The notes: a model not told the origin generated them from the sequence alone. DNA of 56,310 nt from Elusimicrobiota bacterium (GCA_016204975.1 JACQJP010000030.1:1-56310), one strand, 5' to 3'. Numbered from the stretch's first letter, positions 1-8,304 are shown. Numbers and translations are program-made.

Positions 1-189
1 GAGGTTCCTGGGCCGGTGCGCAACAATTGGATCAAGAATGCCCACTTGGCGGCGCGAGTCGCCCTGGTGCCTTTCACGGGGGAAGGTGGTCTGGGGGTGG
101 ATCTGCTGGGGCGCTATCGAAGAACTTTGACCGGCGATCCGGCCCTGAAGGCCCAGACCTTTGAGGGAGGCATCGTCCTTATCTTCTAG
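1..189 (+). CDS. Outer-membrane beta-barrel protein, C-terminal fragment
   Basis: The reading frame is open from the first base to a TAG at 187-189, giving 62 residues that end in EGGIVLIF. Alternating polar and hydrophobic residues and a terminal phenylalanine are typical of the last strands of an outer-membrane barrel, where the C-terminal aromatic residue is the assembly signal. The start lies outside the window, so the family cannot be named. It converges on the minus-strand PorV-like gene and the two overlap by four bases. The frame is not continuous with the partial gene at the far end of the window. Confidence 0.55.
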   Translation, partial: EVPGPVRNNWIKNAHLAARVALVPFTGEGGLGVDLLGRYRRTLTGDPALKAQTFEGGIVLIF

Positions 190-1136
190 AACCGGACGCC
201 GAAGGAGAGGCGATGGACATCCTCCAGCTTCTCCATGAGGCCGATCGCGTAGTCAAAGACGTAGCGCCCTTCCTTCAGGCCCATGCCGATGGTGATGGAA
301 TCCACGTCCCTTCCGAACAGATACCCCACTCGGAGGGCGGCGTGCCCGGTTTCTCCCAAATTCATCCCCATCTCCAGTCCCGTCCGCGCGGAAAGCCGTT
401 CCTGTTGGACGCGGACCCCGTCGGCGGTGAACAGAAATTGATAGAAGGCGAGCTGGGTATCCTCCACCAGGCTCAGCTTTTGTAAGTCCAACAGATAAGC
501 GCCTCCAAAGCGGGTGGTCTGCGGGAGCGGATCCCCGGTCTGTTCAAAGACCACGTCGGGCCCCAGATTTTGAATGGAGCCTCCGAGGTTGAGTCCCGCC
601 AGGGGCGTCTGCCACAGCACCCCGGCGTCGGCCGCGTAGCCGGAGGCGTGGGCCTCCTCCGCCAGCTCCAACCGAAAGAGTTTGCCGAGGGCCCCCAGGG
701 CGAATCCTCCGGGTAGGGGAAGGCTGAGGGCGGCCATGCCGATGGTATCCTGCTGGGCCTTTCGGGTTTCGGAGGCTCCGCCGGAGAAGTTGAGTTGGAT
801 GTCTCCTCCGTCAAAGTAGATGGCGCCCAGAGAGAGGGTGACCCAGGAGAGGGGGTGGGCATATCCGATGAACCCGAAGTTGTCGTCCGCAAAGCCCCGA
901 AGGTATGTGGCGGCCAGGGCGGGACCCTTCAGGGTGGCCAGGGCGGCGGGGTTGTAACCCAGGGAGTGAACGTCCTCCGCCACCGCCACGTAGGCCCCTC
1001 CCAAGGCGGCGGCGCGGGCGCCTATGGAACGCTTGAGGGTGTCGGCGGCGGTGCGGCCGGCCTCGGCGCGCAGGCGTGGCGCAGAGGCGGCAGAGGATAG
1101 AAAAAGCAGCGCGGCCAACGGGGCGAGGCGGTTCAT
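186..1136 (-). CDS. PorV/PQ-type outer-membrane protein
   Basis: A 316-residue protein with an N-terminal signal peptide (MNRLAPLAALLFLSSAASA). It then has the PorV/PQ (UPF0164-like) opening KRSIGARAAALGGAYVAVAEDVHSLGYNPAAL, repeated amphipathic strands, and a C-terminal RLSFGVRF barrel ending. PorV-like proteins are FadL-fold barrels; the best known one is the shuttle of the type IX secretion system, but many non-Bacteroidota carry homologues of unknown role. The gene follows 19 bases after a secreted protein with a FlgD-Ig-type C-terminus and is probably cotranscribed with it, which suggests a transport or anchoring partnership. Family assignment is good; function is inferred. Confidence 0.75.
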   Translation of the reverse strand: MNRLAPLAALLFLSSAASAPRLRAEAGRTAADTLKRSIGARAAALGGAYVAVAEDVHSLGYNPAALATLKGPALAATYLRGFADDNFGFIGYAHPLSWVTLSLGAIYFDGGDIQLNFSGGASETRKAQQDTIGMAALSLPLPGGFALGALGKLFRLELAEEAHASGYAADAGVLWQTPLAGLNLGGSIQNLGPDVVFEQTGDPLPQTTRFGGAYLLDLQKLSLVEDTQLAFYQFLFTADGVRVQQERLSARTGLEMGMNLGETGHAALRVGYLFGRDVDSITIGMGLKEGRYVFDYAIGLMEKLEDVHRLSFGVRF

Positions 1137-1155
1137 CTTACTGATTAAGAGCGGG

Positions 1156-2616
1156 TCATTTGATTACCGCGATTTTTCGGATCGCGTCCAGCTTAGGTCC
1201 CAAGGCATGCAGGAGGTAGATTCCGCTGGCGACGGTGTTGCCCTGGCCGGTCCTTCCCTCCCAAAAGACGGTAAAGCTTCCCTCCGGACGGTCTTCATCG
1301 GACAGGGTGGCTACCAGCTCGCCGTTAAAGGTGTAAAGCCTCAGGGTCACGCGGCCCGCCTTAAAGACGGTTACATCCACCCGGGTTTGGGTTCCCAGGC
1401 GGGGCCTCAAGAGGTTGTCGGTGAGCTTGACGTTTCCCGGGGCAAAATCAATGAAGAGGGCGTTGGAGAGGGTGGTGGATTTCCCGTCGTCGTTGGTCAC
1501 CACCAGGTTCCAGAGGCCCAGGGTCTTGTTTTGGGTGTCGAAGGTCACCGTGATTTTTTGGTCATCCACCCGAGTGAGACTCGTGCCGGGGATATCCGAT
1601 TCCCCCGCCTTGGTGAGTTTGGCGGTGGGCGCTCCGGAGAAGATTTCGCCGTTCAAGGTGAAGGTGGAGGTGGAGTCGGTGCGAAAGACCGTGCTGGGAG
1701 AAAGGCTCTGCGGATCAGGGTCGAGGGTCAAGGCGCTGAGCATTTGCGGCGTGCCGGTGGAGCCAGGTGCGGTGAAGTTGTAGTACATTCTCCAGCGGAA
1801 GGATTCTGTGGAGCGCACCAGGAACGGAAAGGAGAGCGCCCCGTCGGAGGTTCCGGTGGAAAGTCGCACCCCGCTTTCGAAGTCAAAGGTGTTGCCGTTG
1901 GCATCTTTGGAAAGAACGCTCAAGACCTGGGTGTGGGTGGTTTGCCCGGAGAGGGGGCTGGTGTAGTAGAGGCGGATTTTCAGGTTAGTCAAAACGCTTG
2001 CTCCCACCTCCCCGGCCTCATCGGCCACCAGGACCACGCCGGTTGTCCAGTTGAGGCCTTCATTGGTGGAAAGGGAACTGAAGACCTGCCGGTCCTCGAT
2101 CTGGTTGCCTCCGTTTTTGTCCTGGATGTAATAGAGCCTCCAGTCCCCGTTGGAGAGCTCTACCAGGCGGGGGGAGCTCACGTAGGTGAGTCCGCCGCTC
2201 ACCTCCATTCGGGTTCCGGTTTCGTTGGTCCAGGAGGAGCCGTCGGAGGATGTGGCGCTGTAGATGCGGAAATTTCCGGTGGAGGTGATGGCGGAGTAGA
2301 GCATGCGGAAGCCTCCGGCATTTAAGCCAAGAACGGAGGCGGCGGTGATGGAACTGACGTCTAAGTCCGGGGTCGTAAAAGTGGAAATTCGGATGCCGGA
2401 TTCCTCCACAAAATTGATCCCGTTGCTCGAGGAGGCGGAGCGGATCTCGATGTTGTCTCGGACGAAATAGAACCGGCCGGTTCCCGGGAAGGTCCCCGTC
2501 ACCGCCTGTGGCGCAGCGGAGGAGAGCCGGATGTCCGCTTCCTTGGTGAAGGAAGGGACCGCCCGGAGGGAAGCGGGCAGAAAGAGCAAACTTGCGACCA
2601 GTAGAGGCGTTCGCAC
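1156..2616 (-). CDS. Secreted beta-propeller-like protein with IPT/TIG and FlgD-Ig-type C-terminal domains
   Basis: A 486-residue protein with a signal peptide (LLVASLLFLPASLRAVP). The N-terminal 290 residues hold repeated blades with motifs such as FRMLYSA, WRLYYI, IRLYYT and WRMYYNF, resembling sialidase or GH43-type propellers. No catalytic set is recognisable. Residues about 300-390 look like an IPT/TIG Ig-like domain (SPSTVF...TLSNALFI). The last 80 residues (GRVTLRLYTFNGELVATLSD...GIYLLHA...KIAVIK) match the FlgD-Ig/type-A sorting-domain pattern of surface-exported proteins. It lies directly upstream of a PorV-like gene. The ligand is unknown. Confidence 0.6.
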   Translation of the reverse strand: MRTPLLVASLLFLPASLRAVPSFTKEADIRLSSAAPQAVTGTFPGTGRFYFVRDNIEIRSASSSNGINFVEESGIRISTFTTPDLDVSSITAASVLGLNAGGFRMLYSAITSTGNFRIYSATSSDGSSWTNETGTRMEVSGGLTYVSSPRLVELSNGDWRLYYIQDKNGGNQIEDRQVFSSLSTNEGLNWTTGVVLVADEAGEVGASVLTNLKIRLYYTSPLSGQTTHTQVLSVLSKDANGNTFDFESGVRLSTGTSDGALSFPFLVRSTESFRWRMYYNFTAPGSTGTPQMLSALTLDPDPQSLSPSTVFRTDSTSTFTLNGEIFSGAPTAKLTKAGESDIPGTSLTRVDDQKITVTFDTQNKTLGLWNLVVTNDDGKSTTLSNALFIDFAPGNVKLTDNLLRPRLGTQTRVDVTVFKAGRVTLRLYTFNGELVATLSDEDRPEGSFTVFWEGRTGQGNTVASGIYLLHALGPKLDAIRKIAVIK

Positions 2617-2693
2617 CGGCAGTTGGGGTCTCGGCGGCAGGATGACGGATTCAGTAGTTTTTAACAGGAATCTGCGAGGATTTCAATAGAATT

Positions 2694-3197
2694 TTAGCGG
2701 CTTTTATGGTGCGGTGGGGTGTGAAGGGAGGAGGGGCCGGCCAGCAGAAACCTGGCGAGCAGAAAGAGACATAGTCCGAGACTTAGCTGAAATCCGGAAA
2801 AGGAGAGAATTTTGAGCCAGGAGAAGGCTGGGTGGAGATAGCGCACCAGCCATCCGGAGCTCTCATTGAGAAGGGCGGTCGCAAAGGTGGTCGTAATCAG
2901 CAGTTTTTTTCTGCGGTCTGAAAAATCCGCAAAGATGAGCAGATGGGTGACCAAGAGGATGGCCAAAGCGAAGATGGGAAGATGGGTGTGTGCCGTTTCT
3001 AGGAGAGAAGCGAAGCTGCGAGGCGCTCGAAACTGTGCCTCGGAGCCCAGGTAGTAGGTTTGGACGGATTGCGGGGTCAGGCTCATGCGGGAAAAATACA
3101 TCAGGAGGTTGCTCGCCCAAAGCCCCGCTAGAAAAACCAGGGACCAAATCAGAGTCATCCTCATGAAGGAGTTTTTCTGAAAGCCTCCGTTTTGCAT
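2694..3197 (-). CDS. Four-helix membrane protein of flavin operon
   Basis: The ORF track opens at 3332, but GGAGGTG lies just before the ATG at 3197, giving 167 residues (MQNGGFQKNSFMRM). Four hydrophobic helices are visible: about residues 14-34, 71-91, 98-120 and 127-149. Histidines sit near the second helix (ETAHTHLP, VTHLL) and after the third (RYLHPAF). The motif MSLTPQSVQTYYLGSEAQF follows helix 1. It is the last gene of the apbE-porin-FMN-binding operon, five bases behind the FMN-binding gene. I do not recognise a characterised family. Placement suggests a membrane partner for the periplasmic flavoprotein, possibly a heme-carrying electron donor; that role is inference. Confidence 0.7.
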   Translation of the reverse strand: MQNGGFQKNSFMRMTLIWSLVFLAGLWASNLLMYFSRMSLTPQSVQTYYLGSEAQFRAPRSFASLLETAHTHLPIFALAILLVTHLLIFADFSDRRKKLLITTTFATALLNESSGWLVRYLHPAFSWLKILSFSGFQLSLGLCLFLLARFLLAGPSSLHTPPHHKSR

Positions 3198-3202
3198 GTA
3201 CT

Positions 3203-3745
3203 TCACCTCCCCACCTCTTTTTTTCTTTTCTGAATCACCTGGAAGGTGGCCAGGATGCGTCGAAGGCCTTGGGTGATGGCCTGGGTAGTCAGGGTGGCTC
3301 CGGCCACGTTTCGGATTCCCCGCTTGACCCACAGGGAGTCATCCAGCCTCCTTCCCTCAAAGAGGGCCAGCCACCGGCTCCGGGGCAGGTAGTCCGGAGG
3401 CTCGTAGAAAGCCAGAATCTCCACGGACCTCAGGTTCCCATCCGGGCTCAGCACGGCCATGAAGGTCTCCGGCATGGTGCGCACGGTGTGGGTCTCAAAG
3501 AAGGCGTATCCCGCCGCGCCGGTCGTGTCCCGTCCCACGTAGTAGTGGATGAGGCGGGACTCCATTTTGGCCTGCGCCAGCTCCTCAATAGCCTCCACCT
3601 CTTCTTTCCTTAGGAAGACGGTCTTTCTCTCGATTTTCCCCTCCGGAAAGGCCAACCGCAGCGCCTCCTTCTGGGTCAAAAAGACCTTGGCGCAGGCGTG
3701 CTGGCTAGGGAGGCCGAGCAACAGAGCGAAGAATATTTTCCACAT
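3203..3745 (-). CDS. FMN-binding domain protein, periplasmic
   Basis: A 180-residue protein with a signal peptide (MWKIFFALLLGLPSQHACA) followed by an FMN-binding domain of the NqrC/RnfG type. The flavinylation motif is VAGATLTTQAI near residue 148: GATxT with the acceptor threonine to which ApbE attaches FMN through a phosphoester bond. Two upstream segments (AAGYAFFETHTVRTMPETFMAVLSPDGNLRSVEI) match the conserved core. The gene is in the same operon as an ApbE flavin transferase, which supports covalent flavinylation. It should act as a periplasmic one- or two-electron carrier. No rnf or nqr genes are nearby, so it belongs to a stand-alone flavin system. Confidence 0.85.
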   Translation of the reverse strand: MWKIFFALLLGLPSQHACAKVFLTQKEALRLAFPEGKIERKTVFLRKEEVEAIEELAQAKMESRLIHYYVGRDTTGAAGYAFFETHTVRTMPETFMAVLSPDGNLRSVEILAFYEPPDYLPRSRWLALFEGRRLDDSLWVKRGIRNVAGATLTTQAITQGLRRILATFQVIQKRKKEVGR

Positions 3746-3755
3746 GGAGATCCCT

Positions 3756-5042
3756 TTAAAACATATATCCGACGGCCATGTTCCACTGATTGACCCCCCG
3801 CCCCGCCTCGTCCTTGCGGTCCTGATAATCCCCCTTGACCGCCACGTTCGGATGGGGTTTGTAGGTCAGGCCGTAGGTGATCGTCGTCCGGTTGACGGCG
3901 GAATTCCGGGCCAAGCCGGCCGGCGCGCGCTGGTGGGTGTCATAGTCCTCATAACGGAAGAAGGGGGCCAGGTATTGGGAGGTTCCGGGAAGAAAGAACG
4001 GCAGCAGATCGTAGGCTGCCTCCACATACCACCCCTGCATGCGCTCGCCCAGGGTTTGGCCCAGGTTGGCGCTGATTTCCCCAGCCTGGCTCTGCAGGAG
4101 TTTCACGAAGAGGGCGCGGACTTCAACCCCCTGGTGCTGGAAGGTGCCATGCAGGTCCCAAAGGGTCGTGCGGCCATCCAGAATTTCCCCGGAGACGGTG
4201 GGGGTGGATTGTCCGGATTGGCCGCTATAGAAGGAACCTCCAAAGGCCAAGCCCGGAATTCCTTCGTAGTCCAATCGGGCGCTGAAAGCCACATCCTCCA
4301 ACTCCGCATTCGACCCCTTTTGCCGGGCGCTGCGCAGTCCGGAGGAGGCGCTGACGCCCTCTTTGACATCGAAGCCCTCGCTCAGGTAGGCCCGGTATCT
4401 CAGGGGCCCCGCCTCGCCGAAGAGGCCCGCCCCATTGAAACGCCAAGTCGTGGGAATGATATTGGTTTCCACGTCCGGCCTCTTCGATCCGTGGAAGGCG
4501 GGCGGCTCGTGGATTTCATTGATGAGCCCCAAAGGCGCCAGCACCATCCCGGCCCGGACGTTGAAGGGCTCCCACAGAAGAAAATCCAGGTAGGCGAACT
4601 CCAGGGAGACCTCGCCGGATTTTCCGGTGGAGGCATGCTCGAACTCGATCTCCGAGTTGAACAGTATCCGGTCGTTGAATTTATATCCCAGATAGATCAC
4701 CTGGCGCAGAAAGTCCAGTTGGTCCTTCTTGCCGGAGGAGGCCCCGTCGTCTCTTTGGTCGCTGAAATTTTCATACACCATCTCGCCATATCCGGCCAGC
4801 GAAATTTTTCTCCCGGCGCGGTAGACCTTTGAGGCGGCCGGCCCCAGTCCGTATTGCGTCCGGTATCCGGGTTCCTCAGCCGCCTCTCCAAGCTTCAGTT
4901 GCTCGATTTCCTCGGTCAGCACCTCCAGCTTGCGTTCTAGTTCCCGAACGCTGTCTGGAGAGACCTGGGCGAACCCCAGCGCCGGAGCGAGACAAACCGC
5001 CAAAGCGATGGGGATGACTTTTTTCCTTATTTTCCCTTTCAT
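3756..5042 (-). CDS. OprO/OprP-like outer-membrane porin
   Basis: A 428-residue protein with a signal peptide (IPIALAVCLAPALGFAQ), a short coiled coil (VRELERKLEVLTEEIEQLKLG), and then a barrel of alternating strands ending in NMAVGYMF with a terminal phenylalanine. The stretch INEIHEPPAFHGSKRPDVETNIIPTTWRFNGAGLFGE matches the phosphate-selective porin O/P family. Substrates vary in this family and cannot be read from the sequence. GAGGAG precedes the ATG, which overlaps the apbE stop (TAATG). Being in a probably Fur-regulated operon with flavin genes, it may import a metal complex or oxyanion rather than phosphate. Confidence 0.75.
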   Translation of the reverse strand: MKGKIRKKVIPIALAVCLAPALGFAQVSPDSVRELERKLEVLTEEIEQLKLGEAAEEPGYRTQYGLGPAASKVYRAGRKISLAGYGEMVYENFSDQRDDGASSGKKDQLDFLRQVIYLGYKFNDRILFNSEIEFEHASTGKSGEVSLEFAYLDFLLWEPFNVRAGMVLAPLGLINEIHEPPAFHGSKRPDVETNIIPTTWRFNGAGLFGEAGPLRYRAYLSEGFDVKEGVSASSGLRSARQKGSNAELEDVAFSARLDYEGIPGLAFGGSFYSGQSGQSTPTVSGEILDGRTTLWDLHGTFQHQGVEVRALFVKLLQSQAGEISANLGQTLGERMQGWYVEAAYDLLPFFLPGTSQYLAPFFRYEDYDTHQRAPAGLARNSAVNRTTITYGLTYKPHPNVAVKGDYQDRKDEAGRGVNQWNMAVGYMF

Positions 5043-6052
5043 TACTTTCTCCTCACGACAATTTTCGTTGTATCCTCCGCATTCAGGGGGGAGATTTTAC
5101 CGCCCGGCAGCATTGCCCAGGCGGAAATTTCGGGATGATTTTTAAAAAACTCTTTTCTTTCCTTGTTGTCCATGACGAAAAGCCCCGTGGAAAGGGCGTC
5201 GGCCTCAGCGGCGGAGGAACGCAGGACGGCCACCGCTTCTGGACGGGAGATGGTTTTTCCCGATCGGGGGTCTTTGATGTGGCCTGGCTTTTGGGAATCT
5301 CCGGAAACAGACAGGGCACAATCCGAGAGGAAAAGGCTTGTGGAGCCGAGCAGGATCTCCCAGCCCTTTTTTCCGGGAGGGTGTCCCAGGGCATAGAGCA
5401 TCCCCCCAAAATTGATGAGGGCGGAGGAGATGTCCATTTTCTTGAGCAGCGGCACGGCCCGGTCCACGGCATATCCCTTTCCTATGCCGCCAAGATCCAG
5501 GCTCATCCCGGGCGGCAACCATAGGCTTTGCGTCTTTGGGAAGAAATGCACTTTTTCCATGCCCACCTTTGCCAAGGCATCCGGGGTGTTTTCGATGAGG
5601 AGGGGACGAACGGTAGGGTCAAAGGTGCCGCCTAGTTTTTTGGAGAGCTCTTGGGAGAGTTCCATAAGCCGGTAGAGATCTCGGGAGCAGGAGAAGGGCC
5701 TGTTCTTTGCCGCGCCGTTTAGCCGGGAAATTTCGCTGTCGGACCGGTAGGTGCTGAGAAGCCGCTCCAGCCGTTGGATTTCGGAAAAGACCGCCTCCGT
5801 TCCCCGCCAGGCCGTTTCCTTCTCCGGCGAGAGGACCTGGACATAGCAGAGGGTTCCCATCAGGTACTGGACCCGCTCCACCGATGCCGCGCCGAGCGGA
5901 AGAGCCGGGCAGAGCAGGGAGAGGGCCGCCAGCGCCCTTCGCAGCCCCTTCGCAGTGCTCAGGGACGTTGGAAGCCCCGGTGGGGCGTGACGAGCTGGCC
6001 GGCGCGCTTTGGCGGTGCGCAAACTGTTGAAATTTAATTTCAATAAATCCAT
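5042..6052 (-). CDS. apbE: FAD:protein FMN transferase (ApbE)
   Basis: ApbE transfers FMN from FAD to a threonine of flavoproteins in the periplasm, with Mg2+. Family motifs are present in order: YLMGTLCYVQV, ERLLSTYRSDSEISRLN, GGTFDPTVRPL, the DLGGIGKGYAVDRA active-site region, LINFGGMLYALG, and the C-terminal AEADALSTGLFVM metal-binding segment. A hydrophobic export segment (ALAALSLLCPALPLGAA) precedes the domain. The start is unresolved. The longest frame uses GTG at 6073 and the first ATG is at 6052, but a Fur-like palindrome at 6027-6043 lies inside this frame. If that palindrome is the operator, translation starts further in. Its substrate is probably the FMN-binding protein two genes downstream. 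Confidence 0.85.
   Translation of the reverse strand: MDLLKLNFNSLRTAKARRPARHAPPGLPTSLSTAKGLRRALAALSLLCPALPLGAASVERVQYLMGTLCYVQVLSPEKETAWRGTEAVFSEIQRLERLLSTYRSDSEISRLNGAAKNRPFSCSRDLYRLMELSQELSKKLGGTFDPTVRPLLIENTPDALAKVGMEKVHFFPKTQSLWLPPGMSLDLGGIGKGYAVDRAVPLLKKMDISSALINFGGMLYALGHPPGKKGWEILLGSTSLFLSDCALSVSGDSQKPGHIKDPRSGKTISRPEAVAVLRSSAAEADALSTGLFVMDNKERKEFFKNHPEISAWAMLPGGKISPLNAEDTTKIVVRRK
6027..6043. promoter_or_regulatory. Fur-family operator-like palindrome before apbE operon
   Basis: The sequence TTGAAATTTAATTTCAA is a perfect inverted repeat. Its core, TGAAATTTAATTTCA, has the 7-1-7 organisation known for Fur, Zur and PerR boxes. It lies 18 bases beyond the fur stop codon and overlaps the extreme 5-prime end of the apbE reading frame. 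A near-identical copy precedes fur itself, so this is probably the operator for the apbE-porin-FMN operon. Metal specificity cannot be told from the site. Confidence 0.6.
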
Positions 6053-6060
6053 AAATTTTT

Positions 6061-6549
6061 TTAGCGGACGCACTCCGCGCAGCGGCCGAAGATTTCATGC
6101 CGGTGCCAGGCCGGAAGAAACCCGACCTTCCGGCAGCTTCTCTCCTGTATTCTCTCCAGCTCCGGCCAGCGGATTTCCAGGATGTGGCCGCACTCGATGC
6201 AGATCAGGTGGTCGTGGTGCGGCCTTTCCATGTGGATCTCAAAGCGGGGCTGACCCCTGGGTGTCGTAACCTCCGTCAAGAGCTGGCACTCCTCGAGAAG
6301 CTTCAGGGTTCTAAAAACGGTCACCCGGCCGATCCCGTATTTTTTGAGGGTCCGGTAAATCTCCTCTTGGCTCAGATGCCGGTCCGCCTGCAGCAGCAAA
6401 TCCAGGATTTGCGCGCGTTGGTGGGTCAGGCGCAGCCTTTTTTTCTCAAGATGTTGCTGGAAAAATTGCCGGATGCGCTCCGCATAGCCCTTGCGGCCCG
6501 CTGTCCAGGTGGGAAAGAAGATCAGCTCCTTTTTGGGCATCGGAACCAT
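6061..6549 (-). CDS. Fur-family metal-dependent transcriptional regulator
   Basis: A 162-residue protein of Fur superfamily length and pattern. It has an N-terminal winged helix (RLTHQRAQILDLLLQADRHLSQEEIYRTLKKYGIGRVTVFRTLKLLEE), then the dimerisation/metal domain with HMERPHHDHLICIECGHILEI and a C-terminal CAEC pair for structural zinc. The RGQPRFEIH strand-turn is typical. Iron (Fur), zinc (Zur) or peroxide (PerR) sensing cannot be separated by eye. A palindrome ten bases upstream of the ATG suggests autoregulation, and a second copy lies at the start of the neighbouring apbE operon. A second ATG at 6540 is an alternative start. Confidence 0.88.
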   Translation of the reverse strand: MVPMPKKELIFFPTWTAGRKGYAERIRQFFQQHLEKKRLRLTHQRAQILDLLLQADRHLSQEEIYRTLKKYGIGRVTVFRTLKLLEECQLLTEVTTPRGQPRFEIHMERPHHDHLICIECGHILEIRWPELERIQERSCRKVGFLPAWHRHEIFGRCAECVR

Positions 6550-6559
6550 TAAATCATAA

Positions 6560-6576
6560 TTGAAATCTTATTTCAA
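6560..6576. promoter_or_regulatory. Fur-family operator-like palindrome before fur
   Basis: TTGAAATCTTATTTCAA (extended to ATTGAAAT-CTT-ATTTCAAT) sits in the 30-base gap between queG and the fur ATG. It matches the palindrome near apbE in both half-sites and differs only in the central bases. The position, directly upstream of the start codon, fits autorepression. Confidence 0.6.
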
Positions 6577-6579
6577 TAG

Positions 6580-7680
6580 CTACCGAGGGGGGACCCCGCC
6601 GCATGGCGCTGGCGGAGCAGTCCCGCCCCCGGCGGGCTCGGAGTTTTTTTGGAGTTGTCTTAGACCCCAGGCGGCATGTTCCGACACAAGCGGATCGGGA
6701 TGGCGGAGATATTGTTGGAGAAGGCGGGTCCAGCCGGAGTTTTTGGAATTGCCGATGGCGATCAACACGTTTCTCAAAAACCCTCTCCATTTGCTCCGGC
6801 GGACCGGGGTCCCTTCAAACCTCTTCTCAAACTCCTCAGGGGTGAGGTGTGCCAGCTCCTCGAGGGGAATTTCCGTCTCTGTTCGGGGAGCCAGGGCGGG
6901 ATCTTGGGAGGCCGTGGAAAACTTGTTCCAGGGACAGACCTCTTGGCAGATGTCGCAGCCGAAGACCCAGTTTTGCATCTTGCTTCTAAATTCTTCCGGG
7001 ATGGACTCTTTAAGTTCTATCGTGAAGTAGGCGATGCAGCGGCTGGCGTCCATCTGATAAGGCCGGGGGAAGGCCTCGGTGGGACAGGCATGGAGGCAGC
7101 GAGTGCAGCTTCCACAATGGTCCGGCAGGGGCTCATCCGGCACAAGCTGCCGGTTTAAAGCCAGCCCTCCCAGAAAAAAATAAGAACCCATCTTCGGATG
7201 AATCAGAAGAGTGTTTTTTCCAATCCAACCGATCCCCGCATAGCGCGCGTACATTCTTTCTAGGAGAGGACTGGTATCGGTGAAGATTCGGCCTTCTAAG
7301 TCCGGGGCTGCGGCCTTTAGGAATTGCAGGAGATTTCCGAGCCTTTTGGGCAGCCACTGGTGATAATCCCGGCTGGTGGCATACCGGGAGATTCTACCCC
7401 AGGACCCGTTGGGCGAGGTTCCTGCAGTTTTTTGGGAGTTGTAGCGGATGCCGCAGACGACTACCGATTGGGCCTGCGGATACCAACGAGTGATGTCGGC
7501 CCGGGTTTCTGGATCGCGGGTCATATATTCCAACTGGCCGGCCTTTCCCTGTCGGACCCATTCCTTGTAAAACTCAGATTCCGGGAAGGCTTTGGCCGGA
7601 GCGATCCCGACGAGCTGGAAGCCCAGTTCCCTTGCCTTTTCCTTTGTAAATTTGGACAATTCCTCGGGTTGCATCTGCAA
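6580..7680 (-). CDS. queG: Epoxyqueuosine reductase
   Basis: QueG catalyses the last step of queuosine synthesis in tRNA, reducing epoxyqueuosine with cobalamin and two 4Fe-4S clusters. The 366-residue protein shows the N-terminal domain (ARELGFQLVGIAPA), the conserved YARYAGIGWIGKNTLLIHPKMGSYFFLG segment, and both ferredoxin motifs (CGSCTRCLHACPTEAF and FGCDICQEVCPWN). It ends in a HEAT-like tail (HPDPLVSEHAAWGLRQL). The cytosolic enzyme needs no partner from this window. The first ATG is accepted; a second follows two codons later. The fur gene starts 30 bases beyond its stop, so the two may be partly cotranscribed. Confidence 0.95.
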   Translation of the reverse strand: MQMQPEELSKFTKEKARELGFQLVGIAPAKAFPESEFYKEWVRQGKAGQLEYMTRDPETRADITRWYPQAQSVVVCGIRYNSQKTAGTSPNGSWGRISRYATSRDYHQWLPKRLGNLLQFLKAAAPDLEGRIFTDTSPLLERMYARYAGIGWIGKNTLLIHPKMGSYFFLGGLALNRQLVPDEPLPDHCGSCTRCLHACPTEAFPRPYQMDASRCIAYFTIELKESIPEEFRSKMQNWVFGCDICQEVCPWNKFSTASQDPALAPRTETEIPLEELAHLTPEEFEKRFEGTPVRRSKWRGFLRNVLIAIGNSKNSGWTRLLQQYLRHPDPLVSEHAAWGLRQLQKNSEPAGGGTAPPAPCGGVPPR

Positions 7681-7716
7681 GGTATTTTAGCACAGAGTTT
7701 CGTTAAGGAGCATCGA

Positions 7717-7789
7717 CGGGGCGTGGCGCAACCGGCAGCGCGCGTGGTTTGGGACCACGAGGTTCCCGGTTCGAACCCGGGCGCCCCGA
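7717..7789 (+). tRNA. tRNA-Pro(TGG)
   Basis: The sequence folds as a complete cloverleaf. The acceptor stem is CGGGGCG/CGCCCCG with discriminator A. The anticodon arm is CGTGG-TTTGGGA-CCACG, giving anticodon TGG (reads CCA). The T arm is CCCGG-TTCGAAC-CCGGG. CCA is not encoded. It lies between the divergent queG and msrA genes. Confidence 0.95.
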
Positions 7790-7839
7790 TCCCTCCTTTT
7801 CCCATCCGTACCATCCATAGGAAGGGCAAGTAAAGCTCT

Positions 7840-8304
7840 ATGACCCAGGCTACGTTCGGCGCGGGTTGTTTCTGGGGAGTCGAAGCGGCGTTTCGGAAAG
7901 TCGCGGGGGTGGTGTCCACTCAGGTGGGCTACATGGGAGGAACCTTGGAAGATCCCACCTACGAGCAGGTGTGCACAGGTCGAACAGGACACTCGGAGGT
8001 CGTTCACATCGAATACGATCCCCGCAGGGTCTCTTACGAAGAACTTCTCGATGTATTCTGGAAAATTCACGATCCCACCGCTTTGAACCGGCAAGGACCG
8101 GACGTCGGAACTCAGTACCGCTCCGTCCTCTTCTTTCACAATTTGGAACAGGAGACGGTTGCCAAAGCGTCTGCAGAAAGGCTTCAGGAGTCCGGAGCGT
8201 TGAAAAAACCGATCGTAACAGAAATCATGTCTGCAGGCCCGTTCTACAGAGCTGAGGAATACCACCAACAATATCTAGCCAAAAACCCCCACCGGCTGGT
8301 TTGA
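7840..8304 (+). CDS. msrA: Peptide-methionine (S)-S-oxide reductase
   Basis: MsrA repairs S-sulfoxidised methionine in proteins using thioredoxin. The 154-residue protein begins [13 protein letters not shown] and contains the GCFWG active site with nucleophilic Cys10. It also has the conserved [28 protein letters not shown] and [12 protein letters not shown] segments and the terminal AEEYHQQYL motif. No MsrB domain is fused. It is monocistronic between two tRNA genes. Confidence 0.95.
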   Translation: MTQATFGAGCFWGVEAAFRKVAGVVSTQVGYMGGTLEDPTYEQVCTGRTGHSEVVHIEYDPRRVSYEELLDVFWKIHDPTALNRQGPDVGTQYRSVLFFHNLEQETVAKASAERLQESGALKKPIVTEIMSAGPFYRAEEYHQQYLAKNPHRLV

